A DNA stretch of 64,000 bases, taken from Brevundimonas variabilis (GTDB taxonomy: Bacteria > Pseudomonadota > Alphaproteobacteria > Caulobacterales > Caulobacteraceae). Every line of letters begins with the position of its first letter. Position 1 is the first letter of the stretch. The stretch covers positions 496,001 through 560,000 of the forward strand of contig NZ_JACHOR010000002.1 of the NCBI RefSeq assembly GCF_014199945.1. The letters are read 5' to 3'. The position numbers were made by a program, and so were the translations under genes. The notes under the pieces are model-generated. The model saw only the letters and a list, made by a program, of their open reading frames with translations, made no database searches and had not been told where the DNA came from. Of this stretch, positions 55,148-64,000 are shown piece after piece.

Positions 55148-56457
55148 GCCAGCGTCTCCAGTGCCTGATCCAGCGGCAGGGTCAGCTTCTCGCCGGTGGC
55201 TCTACGTTTCAGTTCGACTACGCCATCCGCCAGACCCTTGGGCCCGATCGTCAGCTGCCAGGGAATGCCGATCAGATCGGCTGTCGCGAACTTCCCACCC
55301 GGACGTTCGTCCGTGTCGTCGTAGAGCACCGATCGCCCGGCCGCCTCGAGTTTCGCGACAGCCTCCTCGCAGGCCACGCAGACCGCCTCGTCGTTGACGC
55401 GCAGGTTGATCACGACGACGTCGAACGGGGCCACGGCGTCGGGCCAGATAATGCCGGCCTGATCATGGCTGGCCTCGATAATGGCACCCAGCAAGCGCGA
55501 TACCCCGACCCCATAGCTGCCCATGTGGACATCGGTGTCCTTGCCATCCGGCCCCGCGACTTTCGCCTTCATCGGTGCCGAGTATTTCGTCCCGAAATAG
55601 AAGATATGGCCCACCTCGATCCCACGCGCGGTCAGGCGATCCGCCTCGGCCGTCTGGCTTTCGAAGAGGGCCTCATCATGCATCTCTTCGGTGGCGGCAT
55701 ACTTGCCGATCCGCTCGTCAACGATGGCCTGCAGATCATCCCAGTCCACACCGGGGCCCGGTGCGGGCATCTCGACCAGGGCCTTGTCGCAGAACACCTG
55801 GCTCTCGCCTGTCTCGGCAAGGACGATGAACTCGTGGCTCAGGTCGCCGCCGATCGGGCCGGTATCGGCGCGCATGGGCACAGCCTTGAGACCCAGCCGG
55901 GCAAAGGTGTTCAGATAGGCCACGAACATCCGGTTATAGGCCTTGCGCGCCGAGGCCTCGTCGATGTCGAAGGAATAGGCGTCCTTCATCAGGAATTCGC
56001 GACCGCGCATGACCCCGAACCGTGGCCGGCGCTCGTCGCGGAACTTCCACTGGATGTGAAACAGGTTCAGCGGCAGCGCCTTGTAGCTCTTGACGAAGCT
56101 GCGGAAGATGTCGGTGACCATCTCCTCGTTCGTGGGGCCGTACAGTAGCTCGCGCTCGTGGCGGTCGGTAATCCGCAGCATCTCCGGGCCATAGGCATCG
56201 TAGCGGCCGCTTTCGCGCCACAGGTCCGCCAGCTGCAGGGTCGGCATCAGCAGTTCGACCGCCCCTGCCCGCTCCTGTTCCTCGCGCACGATCTGTTCGA
56301 TGCGGTTCAGCACGCGCAGGCCGAGCGGCAGCCAGGCATAAATCCCCGCCGCCTCCTGTTTGATCAGGCCCGCGCGCAGCATCAGCTGATGCGACACGAT
56401 CTGGGCGTCCGAGGGCGCTTCTTTCAGGGTAGGCAGGAAATAGCGCGACAGGCGCAT
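55144..56457 (-). CDS. proS: Prolyl-tRNA synthetase, short alphaproteobacterial form
   Basis: A 437-residue class II tRNA synthetase charging tRNA-Pro. Motif 1 ([20 protein letters not shown]), motif 2 ([23 protein letters not shown], split) and motif 3 ([13 protein letters not shown]) are intact. The C-terminal anticodon-binding domain is present. The INS editing domain of E. coli ProS (~180 residues between motifs 2 and 3) is missing, as known in many alphaproteobacteria. Coupled to lolC/E. Confidence 0.95.
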   Translation of the reverse strand: MRLSRYFLPTLKEAPSDAQIVSHQLMLRAGLIKQEAAGIYAWLPLGLRVLNRIEQIVREEQERAGAVELLMPTLQLADLWRESGRYDAYGPEMLRITDRHERELLYGPTNEEMVTDIFRSFVKSYKALPLNLFHIQWKFRDERRPRFGVMRGREFLMKDAYSFDIDEASARKAYNRMFVAYLNTFARLGLKAVPMRADTGPIGGDLSHEFIVLAETGESQVFCDKALVEMPAPGPGVDWDDLQAIVDERIGKYAATEEMHDEALFESQTAEADRLTARGIEVGHIFYFGTKYSAPMKAKVAGPDGKDTDVHMGSYGVGVSRLLGAIIEASHDQAGIIWPDAVAPFDVVVINLRVNDEAVCVACEEAVAKLEAAGRSVLYDDTDERPGGKFATADLIGIPWQLTIGPKGLADGVVELKRRATGEKLTLPLDQALETLA

Positions 56458-56521
56458 GGCAGAATCCGGTTTGTCAGGGCGACCTGAGCTTTAGCCGGGT
56501 CATGAGGGCAAAAGCTAGGCG

Positions 56522-56773
56522 TCAGCCCACGTTCGGCAGCGGCAGCCACCCGGTCCACAGCAGGATCATGACAAATGCCCACAGCAGAGCCGAGACCCAA
56601 GTCGTGGTCAGGAATTTCTGCTTCAGACGGGGGTTTTTCGGCGCACCCCACTGGGCTCCATCCGTCGGACGCTCCTGGGCCTCTTCCGACATGCCGATCG
56701 GCAGCACGGCAAACAGGACCGTCCACCAGCAGACGATGTAAACGGCGAACATGGTGATCGGACCGATTGGCAT
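56522..56773 (-). CDS. DUF1467-family membrane protein
   Basis: An 83-residue protein with two hydrophobic segments: IGPITMFAVYIVCWWTVLF and FLTTTWVSALLWAFVMILL. The loop contains GAPKNPRLKQKFL, typical of DUF1467. Function unknown. It shares one base with the mce stop and lies 64 bases before proS, both on the same strand, as in many alphaproteobacteria. Confidence 0.9.
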   Translation of the reverse strand: MPIGPITMFAVYIVCWWTVLFAVLPIGMSEEAQERPTDGAQWGAPKNPRLKQKFLTTTWVSALLWAFVMILLWTGWLPLPNVG

Positions 56774-57195
56774 CAGTGGGCTTCCTTTGGAGTTTCCATC
56801 AGTTCGATCAACAGGGCGCCCATCTCGCGCGGATGCAGGAACAGGATCGGTGTTCCGTGGGCCCCGATGCGCGGCGCTCCGCTGCCGAGGATCCTGGCAC
56901 CTTTGGCGATCATCTCATCCCTCGCCACAAGAATGTCGGGGACCTCGAAACACAGGTGATGCTGGCCACCACGCGGGTTTTTCTCGAAGAATCCGTGAAG
57001 GGTCGACGTTTCACCAAGCGGCTCGATGAGCTCGATCTGGGTATTGGGCACATCGACGAAGCAGACGCGGACGCCCTGCTCAGGCAGGTCGAACGGCTCG
57101 CCGATCGCCGTCGCACCCAGCATGTCGCGATAGACGCGGACACTGTCCTCGATCGAAGGGGTCGCGATGCCGACGTGGTTCAATCTTCCGATCAT
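56773..57195 (-). CDS. mce: Methylmalonyl-CoA epimerase
   Basis: A 140-residue VOC-fold epimerase interconverting (R)- and (S)-methylmalonyl-CoA in propionyl-CoA use. It starts MIGRLNHVGIATPSIEDSV and shows FVDVPNTQIELIEPLGE and HHLCFEVPDI, with metal ligands His9, His near 88 and Glu near 137. The order mce-DUF1467-proS-lolCD is conserved in alphaproteobacteria as far as I recall. Confidence 0.94.
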   Translation of the reverse strand: MIGRLNHVGIATPSIEDSVRVYRDMLGATAIGEPFDLPEQGVRVCFVDVPNTQIELIEPLGETSTLHGFFEKNPRGGQHHLCFEVPDILVARDEMIAKGARILGSGAPRIGAHGTPILFLHPREMGALLIELMETPKEAH

Positions 57196-57201
57196 GGCTC
57201 G

Positions 57202-58143
57202 CTATGACCCCTGCAACGCACCGGGGCAAGCGGCACCCAGCCCAGGAGCCCGGAATGCCAGCAGGATGGATCGTCGCACCTCAGGCTCGACGAGGCCGGC
57301 ATCTTGCAGAATACATCCCACGACCGTGTTGGAGTTGGGGGCCAGCAGGCCATAAGTCTGCTCCAGGGCCTCCAGCCTTTCGCGCGCCGCATCCAGCGCC
57401 TGCGGGGCCCGTGCCACGACCGACGGGTCCCGACTGACGATCGTCATCTCGTGCAGGGCTTCGCCAGAGCTGGGAAAGTCATAGGCACGATCGTCATAAG
57501 GCGTGATCCGCGCCGTCAGCCGGTCGAGCGCCTCGGTTTCGCCAGGAAATTTCCCGTTCTGACTGGCTGAGAACACCAGGGCAGGCCCCGTCTCCGGCAC
57601 CACCAGGATGTAGGCATGGCGGGGGAACAGCATGTAATGGGCCAGCCATTTGGTGACCCACACCATGGGCGGACTGTCGGGCCCCAGCGCGTGCGCCCCG
57701 ACATAGATGCCGGATGGCAGGACGCGTCCGTCGATGCGGCCATTAACTGCTTCCATCCGGTCGACCATGACCTGATCCAGCAGGAAGGTGCCTCCCTCGC
57801 TTGCGGCCTCGAAATGGGCGCGGATGGCGGCAGCACCGGGCTCGGTTCCCAGCCTGCCCCCATGGATGACCTCAAACGCCCGATCCGATGTCGTCTGACC
57901 ATTTGGCGTGCTGAACCAGAGCACCCCCAGCTCATGCGCGGTTCGGGCGGCGGGATTTTCGCCCCGGAACGTCGACAGGCTCAAACCGAGATTGATCAGG
58001 CAGAAAAGCGCGAACACGCCGCTGAGCGCCTGAAACCCGATCAGGGTCCACTTGGCGACCCCGTGAAGCGGGTGACGGGCATGGCGGACGCGATCGAGGA
58101 CCTGATCCCCGGTCGCCTTCACCCGATCCCCTGCTCGCCCCAT
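57202..58143 (-). CDS. Uncharacterised membrane-anchored protein
   Basis: A 313-residue protein I do not recognise. One transmembrane helix is seen near residues 34-56 (LIGFQALSGVFALFCLINLG), after a basic N-terminus. The rest is probably periplasmic, with conserved-looking stretches TKWLAHYMLFPRHAYILVV and a Cys-containing tail (NTVVGCILQDAG). It sits between rnj (three bases upstream) and mce (six bases downstream), so it is in the operon. GTG/ATG start 58143 assumed. Confidence 0.7.
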   Translation of the reverse strand: MGRAGDRVKATGDQVLDRVRHARHPLHGVAKWTLIGFQALSGVFALFCLINLGLSLSTFRGENPAARTAHELGVLWFSTPNGQTTSDRAFEVIHGGRLGTEPGAAAIRAHFEAASEGGTFLLDQVMVDRMEAVNGRIDGRVLPSGIYVGAHALGPDSPPMVWVTKWLAHYMLFPRHAYILVVPETGPALVFSASQNGKFPGETEALDRLTARITPYDDRAYDFPSSGEALHEMTIVSRDPSVVARAPQALDAARERLEALEQTYGLLAPNSNTVVGCILQDAGLVEPEVRRSILLAFRAPGLGAACPGALQGS

Positions 58144-58146
58144 GAC

Positions 58147-59823
58147 TCAGAGCCGGAGAATGACCGTTTCGACGATCGGCCGGCGATCCCAGATCTGCTG
58201 CGCGGCCTTCTTCAGCACGCGCCCGACCGCCTGTTCGACGACCATGTCATCGTCCTTGGCCCCGCCCTTGAGACTGCCGACGGCCTGCTCGACCCGTTCA
58301 GCCAGATCATCGAGCGCCTCGCCCAGAGGCGTGACCTCGTCACCGGGCAGGCCGATGGCGCGCACGTCGATGTCCGAAACGATCGAGCCGCGCTTGTCCA
58401 TGGCAAAGCTGACGACCAGCACACCATTGGTCGAGGCGTGCCGCCGCTCGCGCAGGGCCTCGCCCTGTTCGGTCACCACCATGCCACCGTCGACGTACAG
58501 TCGGCCATTCGGGACCTCATCGACGATGGTCGCCGGCCCGGGGGCCAGGCGGACCATGTCGCCGTTCCGGGGCGTTACGGTCTCCGGCACGCCCAGCTCG
58601 CGAGCGAGCGCCGCATGTTCCATCAGGTGGCGGCGCATGCCGTGGGTCGGGATCGCGATCCGGGGCCGGGCCCAGGCATACATCTGGCGCATCTCGTCGC
58701 GGCAGGGATGCCCCGACACATGGATGCCAGGATGGTCCTTTTCTGTGTAGAGCCGGACACCGCGGTCAGCCAGCCGGTCCTGCAGTTCGGCGATGGCCAT
58801 CTCGTTGCCCGGGATGACCCGCGACGAGAACAGGCAGTGGTCGCCGAGACCCAGCTTGATGAAGGGATGGGTGCCATGAGACACACGCGAAAGCGCCGCG
58901 CGGTCCTCGCCCTGGCTTCCGGTGCAGAGATACAGGATTTCGTTGGCCGGCCAGCCGCGCGCCTCGTCTTCCGACAGGATGCGCTTGGAGTCGCCGAACA
59001 GCCCGACGTGTTTCGCGGCAGCCGTGATACGGTGCATGGAGCGGCCCGCCAGCGCGACGCGACGACCGGCCTTTTCGGCCGCCTTCATGACGCTGACCAT
59101 CCGCGCCACGTTCGACGCGAAACAGCCGACGGCGATCCGACCGGTCTTGAGCGAGCCGATCAACTGGATGAGCCCCTCCTGGGCCTCGAGTTCAGACCCT
59201 GCCTCGCCCTCAACGAACACATTGGTGGAGTCGCAGACCATGGCCAGAAGGCCGTCGTCGCCCATCTTCTGGATCGCGGCGATGTCGGTCGGCTTGCCGA
59301 TGACGGGATTGGGGTCCAGCTTCCAGTCGCCGGTATGAAACACGGTCCCCAGTGGAGTGGTGATCTTCAGACCATTCGGCTCGGCGATCGAGTGGGTCAT
59401 GGTGATCATGTCGACCTGGAACGGTCCCAGATCGATGTGGCCGCCCATCGGCACCTCGATGATCTTGACGTCCTTGAGGATGCCCGCATCGCGCAGCTTT
59501 TCGCGGATCAGGAAAGCCGTGAACGGCGTCGCATAGAGCGGGGCCTTGATCCGGCTCCACAGCCAGGCCAGCGCACCGATATGGTCCTCGTGCGCATGGG
59601 TCAGGACGATGCCCTTGATCGTCTCGCCTTCAAGGAAGGACGGGTCGGGGACAATGATGTCCACGCCGGGAGTCGACTGGTCGCCAAAGGTGACGCCGAC
59701 ATCGACAATCATCCACTGTCGGTTGGCTTCCGGCCCATAGCCGTAGGCATTGAGGTTCATGCCGACCTCGCCCGACCCGCCCAGGGGCAGGAAGACGAGC
59801 TCGTCGCTGGCGTTTGGTTTCAT
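58147..59823 (-). CDS. rnj: Ribonuclease J
   Basis: A 558-residue metallo-beta-lactamase/beta-CASP ribonuclease with 5'-exonuclease activity, involved in mRNA decay and rRNA maturation. The HxHxDH metal motif is [15 protein letters not shown] near residue 75. [15 protein letters not shown], the beta-CASP motif region [11 protein letters not shown] and [11 protein letters not shown] are also typical. ATG 59823 overlaps the coaX stop as ATGA. Confidence 0.95.
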   Translation of the reverse strand: MKPNASDELVFLPLGGSGEVGMNLNAYGYGPEANRQWMIVDVGVTFGDQSTPGVDIIVPDPSFLEGETIKGIVLTHAHEDHIGALAWLWSRIKAPLYATPFTAFLIREKLRDAGILKDVKIIEVPMGGHIDLGPFQVDMITMTHSIAEPNGLKITTPLGTVFHTGDWKLDPNPVIGKPTDIAAIQKMGDDGLLAMVCDSTNVFVEGEAGSELEAQEGLIQLIGSLKTGRIAVGCFASNVARMVSVMKAAEKAGRRVALAGRSMHRITAAAKHVGLFGDSKRILSEDEARGWPANEILYLCTGSQGEDRAALSRVSHGTHPFIKLGLGDHCLFSSRVIPGNEMAIAELQDRLADRGVRLYTEKDHPGIHVSGHPCRDEMRQMYAWARPRIAIPTHGMRRHLMEHAALARELGVPETVTPRNGDMVRLAPGPATIVDEVPNGRLYVDGGMVVTEQGEALRERRHASTNGVLVVSFAMDKRGSIVSDIDVRAIGLPGDEVTPLGEALDDLAERVEQAVGSLKGGAKDDDMVVEQAVGRVLKKAAQQIWDRRPIVETVILRL

Positions 59824-60602
59824 GTGTCTTTCAAATCAGAATTGCGGTGCCAGATTTCCAGCAGGCCGCGGATGGTCAGGTCCGGATCAAACCGGTCGAT
59901 AGAATTCGTTGCGCCTTCAAACAGCGAGGCGACGCCGCCGGTTCCGATGACGGTCATGGGGCGTCCCCATTCCGTCTTGATGCGATCCACCAGCCCCTCG
60001 ATCAGGGCGATGTAGCCCCAGAAGACCCCGGATTGCATGGCAGCGACCGTGTCCTTGCCGATCACCCGATCCGGCTTCTGGATGGCGATCCGGGGCAATT
60101 TTGCGGCGGCCTCATGAAGCGCCTGAAGGCTGAGGTTGATCCCGGGCGCGATCAGCCCACCCTCGAATGCCCCGTCGGCCGCGACGATGTCAAAGGTGGT
60201 GGCCGTTCCGCTGTCAATCAAGAGCAGATCGCCCGGATAGGTCAGGTGCGCACCGATGGCGTTGACCAGCCGGTCAGCCCCCGCCTCGGTCGGCTTGGTG
60301 ATGCGGACATCAATGCCAAGCAGCGCATTTTCGCCGATCACCAGAGGCTCGACGTTCAGGTACCGACGGGCGAGGTTTCGCAGATTGAAGATCGACTGCG
60401 GCACCACGCTGGAAATGATGCAGCCATCCAGCCGCTGCATCGACAGGCCGCGCATTTCCAGCAACTGGTTCAGCCAGACGGCGTATTCGTCCCCGGTCCG
60501 GTTGCTTTCGGTCGCGGTCCGCCACTGGGCAATCCAGGTTTCGCCGTCATGCACGGCAAACAGCGTATTGGTGTTTCCCTGTTCGATCGCCAGCAGCATC
60601 AC
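59820..60602 (-). CDS. coaX: Pantothenate kinase, type III
   Basis: CoaX phosphorylates pantothenate, the first step of coenzyme A synthesis. The 260-residue protein shows [39 protein letters not shown] and [12 protein letters not shown]. The third phosphate motif [16 protein letters not shown] is present. ATGA overlaps link it to birA upstream and rnj downstream. Type III is the usual form in alphaproteobacteria. Confidence 0.95.
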   Translation of the reverse strand: MMLLAIEQGNTNTLFAVHDGETWIAQWRTATESNRTGDEYAVWLNQLLEMRGLSMQRLDGCIISSVVPQSIFNLRNLARRYLNVEPLVIGENALLGIDVRITKPTEAGADRLVNAIGAHLTYPGDLLLIDSGTATTFDIVAADGAFEGGLIAPGINLSLQALHEAAAKLPRIAIQKPDRVIGKDTVAAMQSGVFWGYIALIEGLVDRIKTEWGRPMTVIGTGGVASLFEGATNSIDRFDPDLTIRGLLEIWHRNSDLKDT

Positions 60603-61348
60603 GCGGCCTCGTTGAAAAAGACGTCGCCCGCAGAAATCAGCCGCAGCGACCCGTCTGCCAAGCGCATCCGCAGCGACCCGTCAGGCGCCACGCCATCCGC
60701 AACGCCTGACACCGTCTCATGACCAAGGCGTGCCACGCACGGCTGGTCGAGACCTGGGGTCCGGGCTGCCCAGGCATCAAGCACGGGCTGGAAGCCGAGC
60801 GTTTCCCAACGCCCCATCCAGACGGCAAAAGCGTCTGCAAGGACCGCGGCACCCGCCTCGACCGGCGGGGCATAGGCGATGTCGGGTCGAAGATGCGCCG
60901 CCACCGATGTCGCGGGCCGCTCGGTGTCGTCGGGCGCGTGGGCGAGATTGACCCCGATGCCGACCGCCAGCCAGAGCCGCCCGGACGGATGGGTTCCCGA
61001 CTCCACCAGGATGCCCGCCGCCTTGGCACCCTTGATGAGCACATCATTGGGCCATTTGATCGTGACGCTGTCCCGGACAACGAAGGCATCGAGCAGATCG
61101 GCGACCGCCAGAGCCGCAATAAAGGTGACCTGGGCTGCCTCAGCCGGGGCCTTTGCCGTCGTCATCAGGAGGGTTGCCGCCAGATTGCCCGTCTCGCTGA
61201 GCCATTCCCGACCACGGCGCCCGCGCCCCGAGGTCTGACGCCGCGCCACGATCCACACTGGTCCGGTCTCTCCGGCGTCAGCGCGACGCCGTGCCTCGGC
61301 ATTGGTGGAATCCGTCTGATCAAGCAGAACTGTGGCGGCGGCGCTCAC
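60599..61348 (-). CDS. birA: Biotin-[acetyl-CoA-carboxylase] ligase
   Basis: BirA attaches biotin to the carrier protein of acetyl-CoA carboxylase. The 249-residue enzyme lacks the N-terminal DNA-binding domain of E. coli BirA, so it is monofunctional. The biotin-binding [18 protein letters not shown] is near residue 36 and [20 protein letters not shown] follows. Coupled to coaX; four bases after nuoN. Confidence 0.95.
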   Translation of the reverse strand: MSAAATVLLDQTDSTNAEARRRADAGETGPVWIVARRQTSGRGRRGREWLSETGNLAATLLMTTAKAPAEAAQVTFIAALAVADLLDAFVVRDSVTIKWPNDVLIKGAKAAGILVESGTHPSGRLWLAVGIGVNLAHAPDDTERPATSVAAHLRPDIAYAPPVEAGAAVLADAFAVWMGRWETLGFQPVLDAWAARTPGLDQPCVARLGHETVSGVADGVAPDGSLRMRLADGSLRLISAGDVFFNEAA

Positions 61349-61351
61349 CGC

Positions 61352-62797
61352 CTAACCGGCTCCGAAGCCGGAGGCCGCGATCTTTGTCAGGGGCTCGAGC
61401 CAGGTCAGGCCGACGATCACCAGCGGGAAGGCAAAGGCAGCGCTGGCCCAGCCGATCCACTGGGATTCGACCGGGGCCTTGTCCGTCTTCACCGCATCCA
61501 GCGGCGCATCGAACCACATCAGCTTGATGATCCGAAGATAATAGAATGCGGCCACGACCGAGGCGACCAGACCGACGGCTGCGACCTGCCAGTAGCCGGC
61601 TTCGGCGGCCGCTCCGAAGACATAATACTTGCCCCAAAAGCCCGAAAAAGGCGGCATGCCCAGGACCGAGAGCGACAGGATGGTGATCGCCACCGCTGTC
61701 AGCGGGCGGTCCGTCTTCAAACCGGCCAGATCGGCGATCCTGCGGATCGGACGGCCGGACTTCGACAGCGACAGCAGGATGGCAAAGAAACCGATCTGGT
61801 CGATGACATACAGGGTCATGAACATCAGCATGGCCTGGAGGCCCTGCTCCGTCCCGGCCGCAATGCCCAGCAGCGCGTAGCCGATATTGGCAATCGAGGA
61901 ATAGGCCAGCAGTCGCTGCACATCCTTCTGGGCGATGCCGCCGATGGCTCCGACCGCGAAGGAAATCAGGCAGATGAGGATCAGTACCTGAGACCACTGG
62001 TCATGGATCCCGCCAAAGCCCTCTGAAAGGACGCGCCCGATCAGGACCATTGCCGCCATCTTGGGTGCGGTAGCGAACAGGGCGACGACAGGCGTCGGTG
62101 CACCCTCGTAGACGTCGGGGGTCCACATGTGGAACGGTGCCGCCGAGACCTTGAACGCCAGACCGCAAATCAGGAACACCAGTCCGAAGATCAGTCCGAC
62201 ATTGGCTTCACCATCAGCAGCAACTGCGGCGATATCCTCGAACCGCATCGAGCCTGTGAAGCCATAGACGAGGCTGGCTCCGTAGAGCAGCAGACCCGAC
62301 GACAGGGCACCCAGCACGAAATACTTCAGCCCGGCCTCCGACGCCTTGAGGTCGTCGCGGTGATAGGCGGCCAGCACGTACAGGGCCAGCGAGTGCAGCT
62401 CGATCCCGACATACATCGAGATCAGGTCGCCCGACGACGCCATCATGCTCATCCCGACAGCGGCCAGAACGATCAGGATGGGATATTCGAATTTGGCGAT
62501 CCGGTTGCGCTGGATCCAGCCGCCGCCGAGGATCACGGCCACGGCGCTCAGCAGATAGATGGCGACCTTGCCATAGACAGCCAGCGGATCGGCCACGAAG
62601 GCACCGTCGAAGGCGACGCCCAGCGGACCTGTCGCGGCAACCGCAGCACCGGCCACCAGCAGGGCGACGGACAGGATCGAAACGAGACGCGCCGACTTTT
62701 CGCCGAGGAAGGCGCCGAGCACCAGCAGCACCAGCGCCCCGATCGTCAGGGTCAGTTCGGAGGCCGCGAGGGGAAGAGCAAGGGATAGATCAGGCAT
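61352..62797 (-). CDS. nuoN: NADH-quinone oxidoreductase subunit N
   Basis: A 481-residue polytopic subunit of the proton-pumping arm of complex I, homologous to cation/proton antiporters. Around fourteen hydrophobic segments are visible. The conserved GIELHSLALYVLAAY glutamate region and the KVSAAPFHMWTPDVYEGAP lysine helix are complete. Seven bases after nuoM, as expected at the end of the nuo operon. Confidence 0.97.
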   Translation of the reverse strand: MPDLSLALPLAASELTLTIGALVLLVLGAFLGEKSARLVSILSVALLVAGAAVAATGPLGVAFDGAFVADPLAVYGKVAIYLLSAVAVILGGGWIQRNRIAKFEYPILIVLAAVGMSMMASSGDLISMYVGIELHSLALYVLAAYHRDDLKASEAGLKYFVLGALSSGLLLYGASLVYGFTGSMRFEDIAAVAADGEANVGLIFGLVFLICGLAFKVSAAPFHMWTPDVYEGAPTPVVALFATAPKMAAMVLIGRVLSEGFGGIHDQWSQVLILICLISFAVGAIGGIAQKDVQRLLAYSSIANIGYALLGIAAGTEQGLQAMLMFMTLYVIDQIGFFAILLSLSKSGRPIRRIADLAGLKTDRPLTAVAITILSLSVLGMPPFSGFWGKYYVFGAAAEAGYWQVAAVGLVASVVAAFYYLRIIKLMWFDAPLDAVKTDKAPVESQWIGWASAAFAFPLVIVGLTWLEPLTKIAASGFGAG

Positions 62798-62804
62798 CAG
62801 GGTC

Positions 62805-64000
62805 TCACCCGCCGATCGCGGCGCGATAGGTGGTCACGACCGCATCGACGGATGCGGCGGTATAGTCGAGCACCAGGCCGGGCTGGACGCCCAGCCAGAT
62901 CGTCCCGACGATCAAGGGCACAAAGATCGCGAGCTCGCGCTTGTCGATGTCGGTGATCGTCAGCAGGGCCGGGTTGGTGATCTCGCCGAACATGACGTTC
63001 CGGTACAGCGTCAGCGCATAGACGGCCGAGAAGATCACGCCCGAGGCCGCGACCAGCGCCGCCCAGGTCGAGGCCTCGTATACGGCCGTCATCGTCAGGA
63101 TCTCGCCGATGAAGCCCGATGTCCCCGGCAGGCCGACATTGGCCATGGTGAACATCAGGAAGATCGCCGCATACCAGGGCATCCGGCTGGTCAGTCCGCC
63201 ATAGGCCGCGATTTCGCGTGTGTGCATCCGGTCATAGACCACGCCGACACAGAGGAAGAGCGCGCCCGAGATCAGGCCGTGGCTCAGCATCTGGAAGACG
63301 GCACCCTGAATGCCCAACGCGTTGCCGCTGAAGATCCCCATGGTCACGAAGCCCATGTGGGCCACCGACGAATAGGCGATCAGCTTCTTGATGTCCGTCT
63401 GACGGAAGGCGACCAGCGACGTATAGACAATCGCGATCACGGACAGGGCGAACACCAGCGGTGCGAACTGTTGCGACGCCAGCGGGAACATCGGCACGTT
63501 GAAAAGGATGAAGCCGTAACCGCCGAGCTTCAGCAGGATGCCGGCCAGAATGACCGAGCCCGCCGTTGGCGCCTGGACGTGAGCGTCGGGCAGCCAGGTA
63601 TGGACCGGCCACATCGGCATCTTGACCGCGAAGGAGGCAAAGAAGGCCAGCCACAGCAGCGGCTGGGCCTGGGCCGAGAAGGCATACTCCTTGAGTGCCG
63701 GAATGCTGGTTGTGCCGGCCTCATTGGCCATCCAGAGCATGGCCAGCAGCATCAGGACCGACCCCAGAAGGGTGTAGAGGAAGAATTTGTACGAGGCGTA
63801 GATCCGGTTGGCCCCGCCCCAGATCCCGATGATCAGGAACATCGGCACCAGCGTGCCTTCGAAGAAGATGTAGAACAGGAACAGATCCAGCGCGCAGAAC
63901 ACGCCGATCACCAGCGTCTCCAGCACCAGGAAGGCGATCATGTACTCGACGACGCGCGTTTCGATCGACTTCCAGCTGGCCAGGATGCAGATCGGCATCA
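62805..64000 (-). CDS. nuoM: NADH-quinone oxidoreductase subunit M, C-terminal part
   Basis: About 398 codons are present; the 5' end runs off the window at 64000. It encodes an antiporter-like subunit of complex [21 protein letters not shown] (with the key glutamate), [20 protein letters not shown] (lysine helix) and [15 protein letters not shown]. The ATG-like MPICILAS near the edge is internal. Full-length NuoM is about 500 residues. Confidence 0.96.
   Translation of the reverse strand, partial: MPICILASWKSIETRVVEYMIAFLVLETLVIGVFCALDLFLFYIFFEGTLVPMFLIIGIWGGANRIYASYKFFLYTLLGSVLMLLAMLWMANEAGTTSIPALKEYAFSAQAQPLLWLAFFASFAVKMPMWPVHTWLPDAHVQAPTAGSVILAGILLKLGGYGFILFNVPMFPLASQQFAPLVFALSVIAIVYTSLVAFRQTDIKKLIAYSSVAHMGFVTMGIFSGNALGIQGAVFQMLSHGLISGALFLCVGVVYDRMHTREIAAYGGLTSRMPWYAAIFLMFTMANVGLPGTSGFIGEILTMTAVYEASTWAALVAASGVIFSAVYALTLYRNVMFGEITNPALLTITDIDKRELAIFVPLIVGTIWLGVQPGLVLDYTAASVDAVVTTYRAAIGG

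Noticed and set aside
57616-60015. A very long open frame (799 codons) antisense to rnj, and others antisense to glnA, recJ and the DAACS symporter
   Set aside because: High-GC genes commonly leave long open antisense frames. These are rich in Arg, Gly, His and Asp with no domain, and the opposite strand encodes a well-recognised protein in each case.

Overview
The window is ordinary, gene-dense chromosome of an alphaproteobacterium, most likely Caulobacteraceae and probably Brevundimonas. The placement rests on high GC, a CC0125/CC1285-type lipoprotein, an Atp12 F1-assembly chaperone, an NDUFS4-like complex I subunit, an rnj-coaX-birA-nuoN-nuoM block and Caulobacter-type promoter boxes (TTGCGSC-N13/14-GCTANAWC) before the tRNA genes. 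I see no phage, insertion sequence, integrase, CRISPR array or rRNA. No gene-free stretch exceeds 300 bases.

Layout: 1-826 is the end of an NYN-domain gene coupled to a family-5 uracil-DNA glycosylase. 923-4758 holds four tandem paralogs of an uncharacterised exported protein, the least explained locus here. 4763-8275 carries smpB, dapA and, divergently, a Slt-type lytic transglycosylase. 8266-11457 is a TetR / binding protein / FecCD-type permease / ATPase operon with GTGA overlaps at every junction. 11582-17648 holds a GT2 glycosyltransferase, two RNA methyltransferases, a host-attachment-family protein and hrpB. 17816-22514 has an amino acid permease, tRNA-Leu, a stand-alone NAD(P)H-hydrate dehydratase and glnB-glnA. 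22744-25531 contains tatABC, rnhA and nfeD, followed by the SPFH gene and a Nudix gene.

27226-36776 is mostly metabolic: FAD-linked oxidase, NTF2-like protein, YaaA, 3-hydroxybutyrate dehydrogenase, patatin, Sua5, YceI/cytochrome b561, acyl-CoA dehydrogenase and Atp12. 36773-45511 runs HAD-rluC-crcB, a membrane protein, a lipoprotein, a DAACS symporter, an orphan amino-acid-binding lipoprotein, a MetC-like lyase, tRNA-Arg, an NDUFS4-like subunit, tRNA-Pro, a DUF192 lipoprotein and a double cold-shock-domain protein. 45766-53115 has tRNA-Glu, recJ, glpX, a lipoprotein, phaC with a coupled small membrane protein, msrB and argC. 53149-64000 is a long minus-strand series: lolD, lolC/E, proS, DUF1467, mce, an unknown membrane protein, rnj, coaX, birA, nuoN and the 3' part of nuoM.

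Functional themes: polyhydroxyalkanoate and acyl-CoA metabolism recur (phaC, 3-hydroxybutyrate dehydrogenase, patatin, acyl-CoA dehydrogenase, methylmalonyl-CoA epimerase). Envelope export and lipoprotein handling also recur (tatABC, LolCD, several lipoproteins and a Tat-type lipoprotein MsrB). Many neighbouring genes share 4-base ATGA, GTGA or TTGA overlaps, which suggests widespread translational coupling.
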